DNA of 29,982 bases. Origin: an uncultured Lactobacillus sp. GTDB taxonomy: Bacteria; Bacillota; Bacilli; Lactobacillales; Lactobacillaceae. A program made the position numbers and the translations under genes. The first letter of the stretch is position 1. Every line of letters starts with the position of its first letter. The notes beneath the pieces were generated by a model. That model made no database searches. It was not told where the DNA came from and saw only the letters and a list, made by a program, of their open reading frames with translations. This document shows positions 1-7,482 of this stretch, in pieces. The DNA lies in the NCBI GenBank assembly GCA_910587695.1, contig CAJUNC010000021.1:1-29982 (forward strand), given 5' to 3'.

Positions 1-1236
1 CAAGTGCCTCATTGAGCGCAAGCGAATCAACAAGCACATCAGTGAGTGCGAGCGAGTCGACAAGTGCATCGATGAGCGCGAGTGAATCGACAAGTGCCTC
101 GGTGAGCGCAAGCGAATCAACAAGTGCCTCATTGAGTGCAAGTGAATCAGCAAGTGCATCATTGAGTGCAAGTGAATCAACAAGCACATCAATGAGTGCA
201 AGCGAGTCGACAAGTGCCTCATTGAGCGCAAGCGAATCAACAAGCGCATCATTGAGTGCAAGTGAATCAACAAGTGCCTCAGTGAGCGCGAGTGAATCAA
301 CAAGTGCATCCGTGAGCGCGAGTGAATCGACAAGTGCATCCGTGAGCGCGAGCGAATCAGCAAGTGCCTCAGTGAGCGCAAGCGAATCAACAAGTTCCTC
401 ATTGAGTGCAAGTGAATCAACAAGCACGTCAGTGAGTGTGAGTGGATCAACAAGTGCATCGATGAGCGCGAGTGAATCAACAAGTTCCTCAGTGAGCGCG
501 AGTGAGTCAGCAAGTGCCTCATTGAGCGCGAGCGAATCGACAAGTGTTTCCGTGAGTGCAAGCGAGTCAACAAGTGCCTCAGTGAGCGCAAGCGAATCAA
601 CAAGTTCCTCATTGAGCGCAAGCGAATCAGCAAGTGCCTCATTGAGCGCGAGCGAATCGACAAGTGCATCCGTGAGTGCAAGCGAGTCAACAAGTGCATC
701 GATGAGCGCGAGTGAATCAACAAGCACGCCAGTTAGTGCAAGCGAGTCGATAAGTGTCTCATTGAGCGCGAGCGAATCAACAAGTGCATCGTTGAGTGCA
801 AGTGAATCAACAAGCACGTCAGTGAGCGCAAGCGAATCAACAAGTTCCTCATTGAGCGCAAGCGAATCAGCAAGTGCCTCATTGAGCGCGAGCGAATCGA
901 CAAGTGCATCCGTGAGTGCAAGCGAGTCGACAAGTGCCTCATTGAGTGCAAGTGAATCAACAAGTACGTCCGTGAGTGTGAGTGGATCAGCAAGTGCCTC
1001 ATTGAGTGTAAGTGAATCAACAAGTGCATCCGTAAGCGCAAGTGAATCAACAAGCACGTCCGTGAGTGTAAGTGAATCAACAAGTGCATCATTGAGCGCG
1101 AGTGAATCAATAAGTGCATCATTGAGCACAAGCGAATCAGCAAGTGCATCGATGAGTGCGAGCGAATCCACAAGCACGTCAGTTAGTGTAAGTGAATCAG
1201 CAAGTGCATCATCGAGCGCAAGCGAATCAACGCCTA
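1..1236 (+). repeat. 30-bp tandem coding repeat of the SRRP
   Basis: About 41 consecutive 30-bp units encode ten residues each (SASxSASEST type). Units differ mostly at synonymous Ser codon positions (agt/agc/tca/tcg) and at position 4 (Leu, Val, Met, Ser). The array resumes in shorter blocks between 1326 and 1512 and after 1602. Such arrays are prone to length change by slippage or recombination, and to assembly collapse. Confidence 0.95.
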
Positions 1237-2024
1237 CATCCATGAGTGAAGTAGGTCCAGGAACAAGCTTTGAACTTTCAGAATTCCCAATAAGTGAAGC
1301 AATCAGTGTATCACTAAGCATGTCAGCAAGCACATCATTGAGTGCGAGTGAGTCGACGAGTGCCTCGGTGAGTGCAAGTGAATCAACAAGCATGTCATTG
1401 AGTGCAAGCGAGTCGACAAGTGCATCAATGAGTGCGAGCGAATCCACAAGCACGTCAGTTAGTGTAAGTGAATCAGCAAGTGCATCATCGAGCGCAAGCG
1501 AATCAACGCCTACATCCATGAGTGAAGTAGGTCCAGGAACAAGCTTTGAACTTTCAGAATTCCCAATAAGTGAAGCGATCAGTGTATCACTAAGTATGTC
1601 AACAAGTGCAAGTGAATCTATGTCAGTATCAGTGAGCGCAAGTGAGTTCACTTCTTCCTCAGAAAGTGCCTCATTAAGTGCAAGTGAGTCAATGAGTAAT
1701 TCGATCAGTGTAAATGAGTCAATTAGTTCTTCCCATTCCACCTCAACTAGTTCCCAAGGCTCAAACACTTCGAATACTTCAATGAATAGCAGTTCAACTG
1801 CAAATAGCTTAGTGATGACTGGCAATAGCGGTAATGAAGAAATGAACAGTGGTGGCAAACATGGTGCGGTAACTGATCTAGTAGCTAAGAACAATAAGGC
1901 AACTGCAAGTAAGGAATTGCCACAAATGGGTGATAGTATGCAACAAGGTGGGCTATTATTAGGCCTTGGCTTAATGGCAAGTTCACTACTATTAGCAACA
2001 AGGAAAAAGAAAGCTAATAAGTAA
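1..2024 (+). CDS. Serine-rich repeat surface adhesin (SRRP), C-terminal part, cut by window edge
   Basis: This is the 3' part of a sortase-anchored, glycosylated adhesin that the downstream accessory Sec genes would modify and export. The frame is open through the left edge (no start visible). It is almost wholly Ser/Ala/Glu/Thr in a 10-residue repeat of the type SASxSASEST, interrupted twice by a non-repeat segment containing SEVGPG. The C-terminus has a Ser/Thr/Asn/Gly spacer, the motif LPQMG at about 1917-1931, a hydrophobic helix (GGLLLGLGLMASSLLLAT) and a basic tail (RKKKANK). This is the classic wall-anchor layout, except that the sortase Thr is Met. The ligand-binding N-terminal region lies outside the window, so the binding target cannot be told. 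Identity as an SRRP is near certain from repeat composition and the neighbouring secA2/secY2 locus. Confidence 0.95.
   Translation, partial: SASLSASESTSTSVSASESTSASMSASESTSASVSASESTSASLSASESASASLSASESTSTSMSASESTSASLSASESTSASLSASESTSASVSASESTSASVSASESTSASVSASESASASVSASESTSSSLSASESTSTSVSVSGSTSASMSASESTSSSVSASESASASLSASESTSVSVSASESTSASVSASESTSSSLSASESASASLSASESTSASVSASESTSASMSASESTSTPVSASESISVSLSASESTSASLSASESTSTSVSASESTSSSLSASESASASLSASESTSASVSASESTSASLSASESTSTSVSVSGSASASLSVSESTSASVSASESTSTSVSVSESTSASLSASESISASLSTSESASASMSASESTSTSVSVSESASASSSASESTPTSMSEVGPGTSFELSEFPISEAISVSLSMSASTSLSASESTSASVSASESTSMSLSASESTSASMSASESTSTSVSVSESASASSSASESTPTSMSEVGPGTSFELSEFPISEAISVSLSMSTSASESMSVSVSASEFTSSSESASLSASESMSNSISVNESISSSHSTSTSSQGSNTSNTSMNSSSTANSLVMTGNSGNEEMNSGGKHGAVTDLVAKNNKATASKELPQMGDSMQQGGLLLGLGLMASSLLLATRKKKANK
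1141..1601 (+). repeat. Direct duplication of about 185 bp inside the SRRP (offset 276 bp)
   Basis: The segment 1141-1325 recurs at 1417-1601, exactly 276 bp (92 codons) later, with about three single-base differences. Each copy carries the only non-repeat protein segment in this part of the adhesin (SEVGPGTSFELSEFPISEA). The near identity, beside far more diverged 30-bp units, suggests a recent in-frame duplication. Confidence 0.9.
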
Positions 2025-2055
2025 GATCATCCGACATAGGTAGTGTGAAACTACC

Positions 2056-2090
2056 AAAAAGAGACTGTGGCTTAGGTCATAGTCTCTTTT
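2056..2090 (+). terminator. Rho-independent terminator after the SRRP gene
   Basis: Arms aaagagactgtg and catagtctcttt form a 12-bp stem with one G-U pair and a short loop, followed by T residues. It separates the adhesin transcript from the secY2 operon. Confidence 0.75.
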
Positions 2091-2145
2091 ACATATTGAT
2101 TAAAATTTTTGATAGATTATACACGGGATTTTGACCAAAACAGGT

Positions 2146-2151
2146 TATAAT
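2146..2151 (+). promoter_or_regulatory. Candidate -10 box for the accessory Sec operon
   Basis: A perfect TATAAT lies between the SRRP terminator and secY2. No good -35 sits 17 bp upstream; a TTGACC is present but only 9 bp away. This would give a leader of about 130 nt. Weak support. Confidence 0.35.
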
Positions 2152-2230
2152 AAAAGTGTTGAGAACAAGACATATGTACATCAGTTAGAAAGAACAATGT
2201 GAGACTGGTGGTCAAGTAAAATTTTTTGAG

Positions 2231-2290
2231 AAAGGAGCACCTATATTTCTTTCGCAAATATCAATTTGCTCACATGATATAGCAATATCG
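2231..2290 (+). promoter_or_regulatory. secY2 leader: distant SD followed by two tandem hairpins
   Basis: The only good ribosome-binding sequence (aaaggagc, 2231-2238) lies more than 50 nt before the secY2 ATG at 2291. Between them are two perfect small hairpins: gcaaat-atca-atttgc (2254-2269) and gatat-agca-atatc (2276-2289). An in-frame ATA at 2243 sits at ideal SD spacing, but ATA starts are very rare. Folding of the two hairpins could bring the SD nearer the ATG. Confidence 0.4.
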
Positions 2291-3520
2291 ATGAAAAAAG
2301 AAAAAAGTCCTTTGCGTAAACGGATACTGTTCAGTTTACTCTTATTGGTAGTCTATGGTTTTGGAAAAAATATCCCACTACCGTATACTGATCCGACTGA
2401 AACGGTGCAGCAACTGCAACAAAATAATTTTTGGCAGCTGACAAGTGTAGCGACTGGGGGGAATTTTACAGTGCCAACACTATTTTCTCTAGGTTTAGCT
2501 CCTTGGATGGCAGGAATGATCTTTTGGCAATTATTGACAATGACGAAGATCTTTGGTCTGGATCAATTGCCACAAAAACAAGTAGATCTGCGACGAAATC
2601 TCTTTATTCTTGTGATCGCTTTGATCGAAGGGATAGGGACAGTATTATTGATGAAAGATCAATTTATTGATTTTTCTCAAGGACAACTCTTTGAATTGAT
2701 GCTCCTATTAGTTGCGGGTTCCTTTTTCTTGATCTGGTTAGCTAACATCAATAGTGTTTGGGGATTAGGTGGTCCAAGTTTGTTGATCTTATATGGAATA
2801 GTTGGTTCATTGGGGAGTCAATTTGGAATGATCATTAGAAATATTTTGACGTATCCATTTTGGTGGGCACTTGGAACGAGCGTAGTACTGATAGTGGCTA
2901 CTTTAGGGGTGATCGCCTTAGCATTTATCTTTGAGTTATCGGAGTATCGCTTAGAGATAAATCGTATCATGTTGAACCAACAACTGCTAAAAACTTCATA
3001 TATCCCGTTGAAGTTAAATGCTGGGGGCAGCATGGCGTTTATGTTTGGCTTAACGATGTTGATGTTGCCACAAGCACTCTTTCAACTATTAGTCGAATAT
3101 TTCCCTGGAAATAAGATCTTGCTGTGGCTGGTAAGTAACAGCAGTAGTACAGAATTTTTTGGAGTTACAGTCTACAATATCGTGTTGTTTAGTTTAACGA
3201 TGTTGTTTGCGTATGCAATGCTAGATGTAACGGAAATGGCGGACAATTTACGAAAAAGTGGTGATTATTTCACCGGGATAGATCCGGGTCGACCGACAGC
3301 TAAATATTTGCGTTCAAAGCAGCGAACAACTGCCTTTATCGGAGCAGTTTTCACTGTTATAGTAGCTGGTCTACCGCTATATTTAGGGGTTATTTGGCCT
3401 AAATATGCGACTGTTGTTATGCTGCCGGGGATGAGTATCATGTTGGTCGGTTTGGCAGTGACAGTAATGTTTCAAGTGCGAGCGATCAATATCTTGCACA
3501 ATTACGATGAACTGTTTTAG
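2291..3520 (+). CDS. secY2: Accessory Sec translocase channel SecY2
   Basis: This is the membrane channel of the accessory Sec system, dedicated to export of the serine-rich repeat glycoprotein. At 409 residues it matches the SecY2 family size. It starts with a basic stretch (KKEKSPLRKR) and is built of about ten hydrophobic helices. The motif PYTDPTETV after the first helix and the segment FTGIDPGRPTAKYLRSKQRTT near the C-terminus fit a SecY fold, where the latter lies around the SecA-contacting cytoplasmic loop. It is the first gene of a run (secY2-asp1-asp2-asp3-secA2-gtfA-gtfB) with gaps of 20 nt or less. The ATG at 2291 has no close SD, so the start may be controlled by leader structure or may lie upstream. 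Family assignment is secure from sequence and context. Confidence 0.93.
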   Translation: MKKEKSPLRKRILFSLLLLVVYGFGKNIPLPYTDPTETVQQLQQNNFWQLTSVATGGNFTVPTLFSLGLAPWMAGMIFWQLLTMTKIFGLDQLPQKQVDLRRNLFILVIALIEGIGTVLLMKDQFIDFSQGQLFELMLLLVAGSFFLIWLANINSVWGLGGPSLLILYGIVGSLGSQFGMIIRNILTYPFWWALGTSVVLIVATLGVIALAFIFELSEYRLEINRIMLNQQLLKTSYIPLKLNAGGSMAFMFGLTMLMLPQALFQLLVEYFPGNKILLWLVSNSSSTEFFGVTVYNIVLFSLTMLFAYAMLDVTEMADNLRKSGDYFTGIDPGRPTAKYLRSKQRTTAFIGAVFTVIVAGLPLYLGVIWPKYATVVMLPGMSIMLVGLAVTVMFQVRAINILHNYDELF

Positions 3521-3540
3521 TGAAATGAGGTGAAAAACTG

Positions 3541-5067
3541 GTGTATTACTTTATTCCGGCGTGGTTTAAAAATGATGAACGTTCATTTTACAATGTGGCT
3601 GAACCATGGTACCGCGATAGTAAAAAAATCGAATTTGATGACTCGATCAATCAGATCAAGATGTTTGAAAATGCTGGAAGGGCTGTTGAATTGTTGATCC
3701 TCGGGTATATGCCAAATCTGCGCTCATTTTTACAGCGCCAAGAATTGGATGAGACCGCATATATTAGTATCTTTGATGAATTACAGGGGATCAGATTGCG
3801 GGGGACTCGGCGGATCATGATAAATGACTTGAAGTTTCCTGCCGATGCCGAGTTTGTCTATACTCCATTTCGGATCATGGTCTATCACAAAGAGCAGATC
3901 TATGCCAAAATCGATATTGGAGCTTTAGGGGAGCTGTTGACAGTGACACGCCCAACTAAACAGTATGTTTTTGATGATCGTGGCTTTCTATCAAGTATTT
4001 TTTATACGACTGCTGAAGGAACACCTTTGCGACAAGAATATTTAGATCTTGCGGGTGAAGTGCGCTTCGTAGAAGATCTACAAAGTGGAAAAGTTCAGAT
4101 CGCACCAGCTTTCTTGAAAAATTTCAAGTATTCAGAATATGAAAATATTCAAGCGTTGGTGACTGAAAAATTCAGCCACTTCTTGCAACAAGTCACAAAT
4201 GAGGATGCTTTTGTGTTGGCTGCGGGAGGTCAGCGGACTAAACTAGCATTAGAACTGATCAATGGTCCTAAGATCATCATGTCTTATTTCACCGGACGCA
4301 ATAAAAAGTTAGCGCCACTTCAAGCAGAACCGGTCGCCAAAGCATATCTGGCTGTTGCAGATACCAAGGCGACAGCAGATTTGATCGCACCACTTTACCC
4401 AGCTGAAAAGATCAAAGTGGTCACTCCATTTGATACACGGTTGCGTTTAGGGCACAGTCAACGACTAGCTAAAGATTGGCTACTCTTTTTAGTGGATGAG
4501 ATCGCTGCGCAAACGCTAGATCAAGCTTTGAGTCAGATCTTAGAGTTGATGCGTCAACAGCCTAAATTGGGACTAGAACTTGGAGTTTTCAGAAAAAATG
4601 GTGTTAATTTGCATAATTTGCGTGCCCAGATCTTAGCTAAAGCTCCAGATTTTAAAGTGAGTTTACCAGACGATAAAAAAGAAGCTGAAAATCAACTAGA
4701 AGAAAAAAAATATGCGGGTGAAGTTCATTTATTCTACCTAGATACGGAAAATGAGATCGTGCGCGCTTTGGATCGTGCGCGAGTTTTGATCGATCTAGGG
4801 ACACCACCTGATCTTTATGCTCAGATCGCAGCGATCAGTGCGGGAGTACCGCAGATCGTTTTGGATGAAGAACAACTTGTTGAGCATGAAAAGAACGGAT
4901 TAGTCTTACAAGGTGATATAAATAATTTAACTAAAGCGATCAAATATTATACGCAAGAATTAAAATACTGGAATGAGGCCATGATGTATGCTGTGGCGAA
5001 GATCTCAGAGCTAACAGGTGGCAACTTAGCTAGACGTTGGCAGACATGGTTGGAACAAAGTGAGTAG
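3541..5067 (+). CDS. asp1: Accessory Sec system protein Asp1
   Basis: Asp1 is a cytosolic, glycosyltransferase-like but catalytically inactive protein that works with Asp2 and Asp3 to bring the adhesin to SecA2. The start is GTG at 3541 with gagg at 3527-3530, 20 nt after secY2. The N-terminus (MYYFIPAWFKNDERSFYN, then a segment with FENAGRAVELLILGYMPNLR) is the typical Asp1 opening. The C-terminal half resembles a GT-B second domain (VRALDRARVLIDLGTPPDLY, then AAISAGVPQIV). Length (508) fits the family at roughly 500-530. It has no signal peptide or membrane segment. Confidence 0.92.
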   Translation: MYYFIPAWFKNDERSFYNVAEPWYRDSKKIEFDDSINQIKMFENAGRAVELLILGYMPNLRSFLQRQELDETAYISIFDELQGIRLRGTRRIMINDLKFPADAEFVYTPFRIMVYHKEQIYAKIDIGALGELLTVTRPTKQYVFDDRGFLSSIFYTTAEGTPLRQEYLDLAGEVRFVEDLQSGKVQIAPAFLKNFKYSEYENIQALVTEKFSHFLQQVTNEDAFVLAAGGQRTKLALELINGPKIIMSYFTGRNKKLAPLQAEPVAKAYLAVADTKATADLIAPLYPAEKIKVVTPFDTRLRLGHSQRLAKDWLLFLVDEIAAQTLDQALSQILELMRQQPKLGLELGVFRKNGVNLHNLRAQILAKAPDFKVSLPDDKKEAENQLEEKKYAGEVHLFYLDTENEIVRALDRARVLIDLGTPPDLYAQIAAISAGVPQIVLDEEQLVEHEKNGLVLQGDINNLTKAIKYYTQELKYWNEAMMYAVAKISELTGGNLARRWQTWLEQSE

Positions 5068-5078
5068 GTGATGAACAG

Positions 5079-6608
5079 ATGAAAATTCTTCAAATTGGCC
5101 AAACAGATCTATGCTCAGAATTAAAACTAGATCCAAGCACCAAGTGGGAGTTTTGGGAAGTCGAACAGATCACAGAATTTTTGGGACCTTATAATTTACC
5201 AAAAAAACCAGCTCGTTTTAACTTTGCAGCTGTCATTTTCACAAGTACGGTCCCAGCAGAAAGTTTAAAAATGCTTCAGAAATTTTTACAAGCTTATCGA
5301 GTCGTTATTTTAGCCGGAGTACAGCTACCAGAACTAGTTGCGCGCTACAATGCTTGGCAAGTCACATATGCGCAATTGCCACATTTTGTAAAAGATATCG
5401 AACGTGATTTTTTCCTCAGTCAATATGGAGATAATGCAGCGATCGAAAGTGTAGAAGTTGCGCGTTCTTTTCAAGGAGATATCAAGTATCGTGGGCGACA
5501 CCAGTTGGAATTGACGGGGGAGTTTGGGACCGAGTTCAAACCGATCGCAACCTTTAAACGTGGATTTTATATTTCGGAAAAAAACGGCATCGAACTATGG
5601 CCAGTTTTTGAAAAAAGTGCAGCTGTTGAACTTAAATTTATTGTGCGCTTAGCCTATGTTGGGGATATCGAGATCCAAAAGACATTGGAATTTTCTAAAG
5701 ACCAGCTGGCTGAACCGTTGATCTTAGAGGGGCTAGATGGCAACGCTACGGCAACCGTCAGTATATGGGCTAAAGGGCAAGGTACTTTGGTGTTAGGGAA
5801 TATCAACAATCGTCTGACACGGCATCAATATGGCACTTTGATCATGGGGGGCCAACGTTTTACCGATCACAAACGGCAAGAATTTTTCTATTACTTTGAT
5901 CCGGGAAATTTAAAGCCTCCACTTACGGTCTATTTTGCTGGGTGGCAACCGCGAACAGGCTTTGAAGGATATTTTATGATGAAACGCATGGGGCATCCGT
6001 TCATTTTATTTGCTGATCCGCGATTAGAAGGTGGAAGTTTTTACCTAGGCTCATCGGAATATGAGGCCAAGATCAAATCTGTGATCGAAGAAAGTTTGGC
6101 TAAGCTTGGTTTTACCAATAAAGAATTGGTCTTGTCAGGGATCTCAATGGGAACGACAGGTGCGATCTATTACGGTTCTAAGATCGGGGCTCGGGCAGTG
6201 CTCGTGGGTAAACCCTTGATAAATTTGGGGACGATCGCGTTGAACAACACTTTGCATCGGGCAAATGAGTTTGATACGGCGCTTGACCTTTTGTTGATCC
6301 AACAAGGAAAAAATTCGGCCAAAGCGGCTACTGAACTTGATCAGCGAATGTTACAGGCTTTGAAAAATTCTCAATTAACGGCAGGCCAAGTTTTAGCGGC
6401 TTATATGCGAGAAGATGACTATGACGGCACGGCTTTTCATGATCTAGTAGAAAATCTGCAAGCTGATCAAGTAAAAGTCATCGGTCACGGTTATACCGGA
6501 CGTCATAATGATGCTTCCAATAGTGTCATAGTATGGTTTTTGAAACAGTATGAATTACTTTTGCAAGAATTTGAAAGGAAGGGGCAAGATGAAACAGATC
6601 AGCGCTAA
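5079..6608 (+). CDS. asp2: Accessory Sec system protein Asp2 (serine hydrolase-type)
   Basis: Asp2 is required for export and, in streptococci, acts as an acetyltransferase on GlcNAc of the adhesin. The C-terminal half has an alpha/beta-hydrolase core; the nucleophile elbow is GISMGT with Ser356 as the predicted catalytic residue, and a late His (VIGHGYTGRHND) is placed to complete the triad. The N-terminal half is a beta-rich region. The predicted active site is intact, so enzymatic modification as well as a transport role is likely. It starts 11 nt after asp1 and its end overlaps the start of asp3 by 20 nt, indicating translational coupling. Confidence 0.92.
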   Translation: MKILQIGQTDLCSELKLDPSTKWEFWEVEQITEFLGPYNLPKKPARFNFAAVIFTSTVPAESLKMLQKFLQAYRVVILAGVQLPELVARYNAWQVTYAQLPHFVKDIERDFFLSQYGDNAAIESVEVARSFQGDIKYRGRHQLELTGEFGTEFKPIATFKRGFYISEKNGIELWPVFEKSAAVELKFIVRLAYVGDIEIQKTLEFSKDQLAEPLILEGLDGNATATVSIWAKGQGTLVLGNINNRLTRHQYGTLIMGGQRFTDHKRQEFFYYFDPGNLKPPLTVYFAGWQPRTGFEGYFMMKRMGHPFILFADPRLEGGSFYLGSSEYEAKIKSVIEESLAKLGFTNKELVLSGISMGTTGAIYYGSKIGARAVLVGKPLINLGTIALNNTLHRANEFDTALDLLLIQQGKNSAKAATELDQRMLQALKNSQLTAGQVLAAYMREDDYDGTAFHDLVENLQADQVKVIGHGYTGRHNDASNSVIVWFLKQYELLLQEFERKGQDETDQR

Positions 6609-7482
6609 TATCATCACTTGGGACCCACGCGAAGATGAAACATATTTGAATGGCTCGCAGATCAGCCTTTCAAAAGGAGAAGTCGCGTTTGAAAATGAAT
6701 TGATGAGTCCGGGAAAACCGCTAGTTACTTGGTATTCACAACAAAATTATCAAACAAACCGCAATCTAGCTAAGTTGCCCCTTTTAACTCGGGGGCAGAC
6801 CTATCAGCTAAAATTGGTGGCAACTGTTGAACCGCGCCAAACGCTTTATCTCAAAGTGAGCTTTTATAGTCGCTTTGGCGAGGTGATGCGGACAGTATTT
6901 ATCAAAGACTCACAAGGTGAATTTGAGTATCCTAAAGATGCTTACGAGTACCGCTTAGAATTGATCAATGCGGGAGCCAAGAAAGTAAACTTCAAATATT
7001 TGATATTGGCCCAAGCTAAACTCGATCTGCAGTCAGGTTATTGTGTTCAAACTGGAAGCTCATTGGGATCAAAAATAGCGATCGTTTTTGCCGAACCAGA
7101 TCTGCGGGCATTGATCACAACAAAACCTAAAGCTGATACGGTCATTTTTAGTGCTTATGGATCTCATGCATATTTTGAGCCAAGTATGGGCGAAAAGATC
7201 GCAGAACTTGCTGATAAAGCTGAACAGTTGGCTTTTATCGGCAATGGTCCACTTTCAAATGCTGCAGCAGCCTATTACAGCAATAAATATCATCAACAAT
7301 TGTTGATAACTCCACAATTACCGACAGAAAAGCAATTAGATCAACTCCCTGTAAAACTTTCAGACTTACAAGCAGTTTTTGAAAAGGCGACAGTTTATCA
7401 TCGGAATATGAAAATAGAGGATGATTTCGCAGAAAAACTTTATGAAAATAATGTGGCACAAGATGATTTGAGGGTCAGATAA
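6589..7482 (+). CDS. asp3: Accessory Sec system protein Asp3
   Basis: Asp3 forms a complex with Asp1 and Asp2 and binds the unfolded serine-rich substrate. The start is the ATG at 6589 (MKQISANIITWDPREDETYL), preceded by gaaaggaagggg; an ATG 39 nt upstream lacks this SD. This gives 297 residues. The N-terminal half is a beta-sandwich-like, carbohydrate-binding-type region (TRGQTYQLKLVA, LYLKVSFYSRFGE). The C-terminal half is polar and includes segments similar to Asp3 proteins of other lactobacilli by position rather than by a named motif. Its position between asp2 and secA2 is the standard order. The stop is immediately followed by the secA2 ATG. Confidence 0.88.
   Translation: MKQISANIITWDPREDETYLNGSQISLSKGEVAFENELMSPGKPLVTWYSQQNYQTNRNLAKLPLLTRGQTYQLKLVATVEPRQTLYLKVSFYSRFGEVMRTVFIKDSQGEFEYPKDAYEYRLELINAGAKKVNFKYLILAQAKLDLQSGYCVQTGSSLGSKIAIVFAEPDLRALITTKPKADTVIFSAYGSHAYFEPSMGEKIAELADKAEQLAFIGNGPLSNAAAAYYSNKYHQQLLITPQLPTEKQLDQLPVKLSDLQAVFEKATVYHRNMKIEDDFAEKLYENNVAQDDLRVR

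Noticed and set aside
733..1173. Minus-strand ORF of 146 residues within the SRRP
   Set aside because: It is the complement of the 30-bp coding repeat, has a monotonous repeat composition and lacks an SD; a shadow.
1..1236. CRISPR-like periodic repeat
   Set aside because: The 30-bp period is an in-frame amino-acid repeat with no unique spacers.
2131..2151. TTGACC and TATAAT as a promoter pair
   Set aside because: Only 9 bp apart; cannot be a normal -35/-10 pair.
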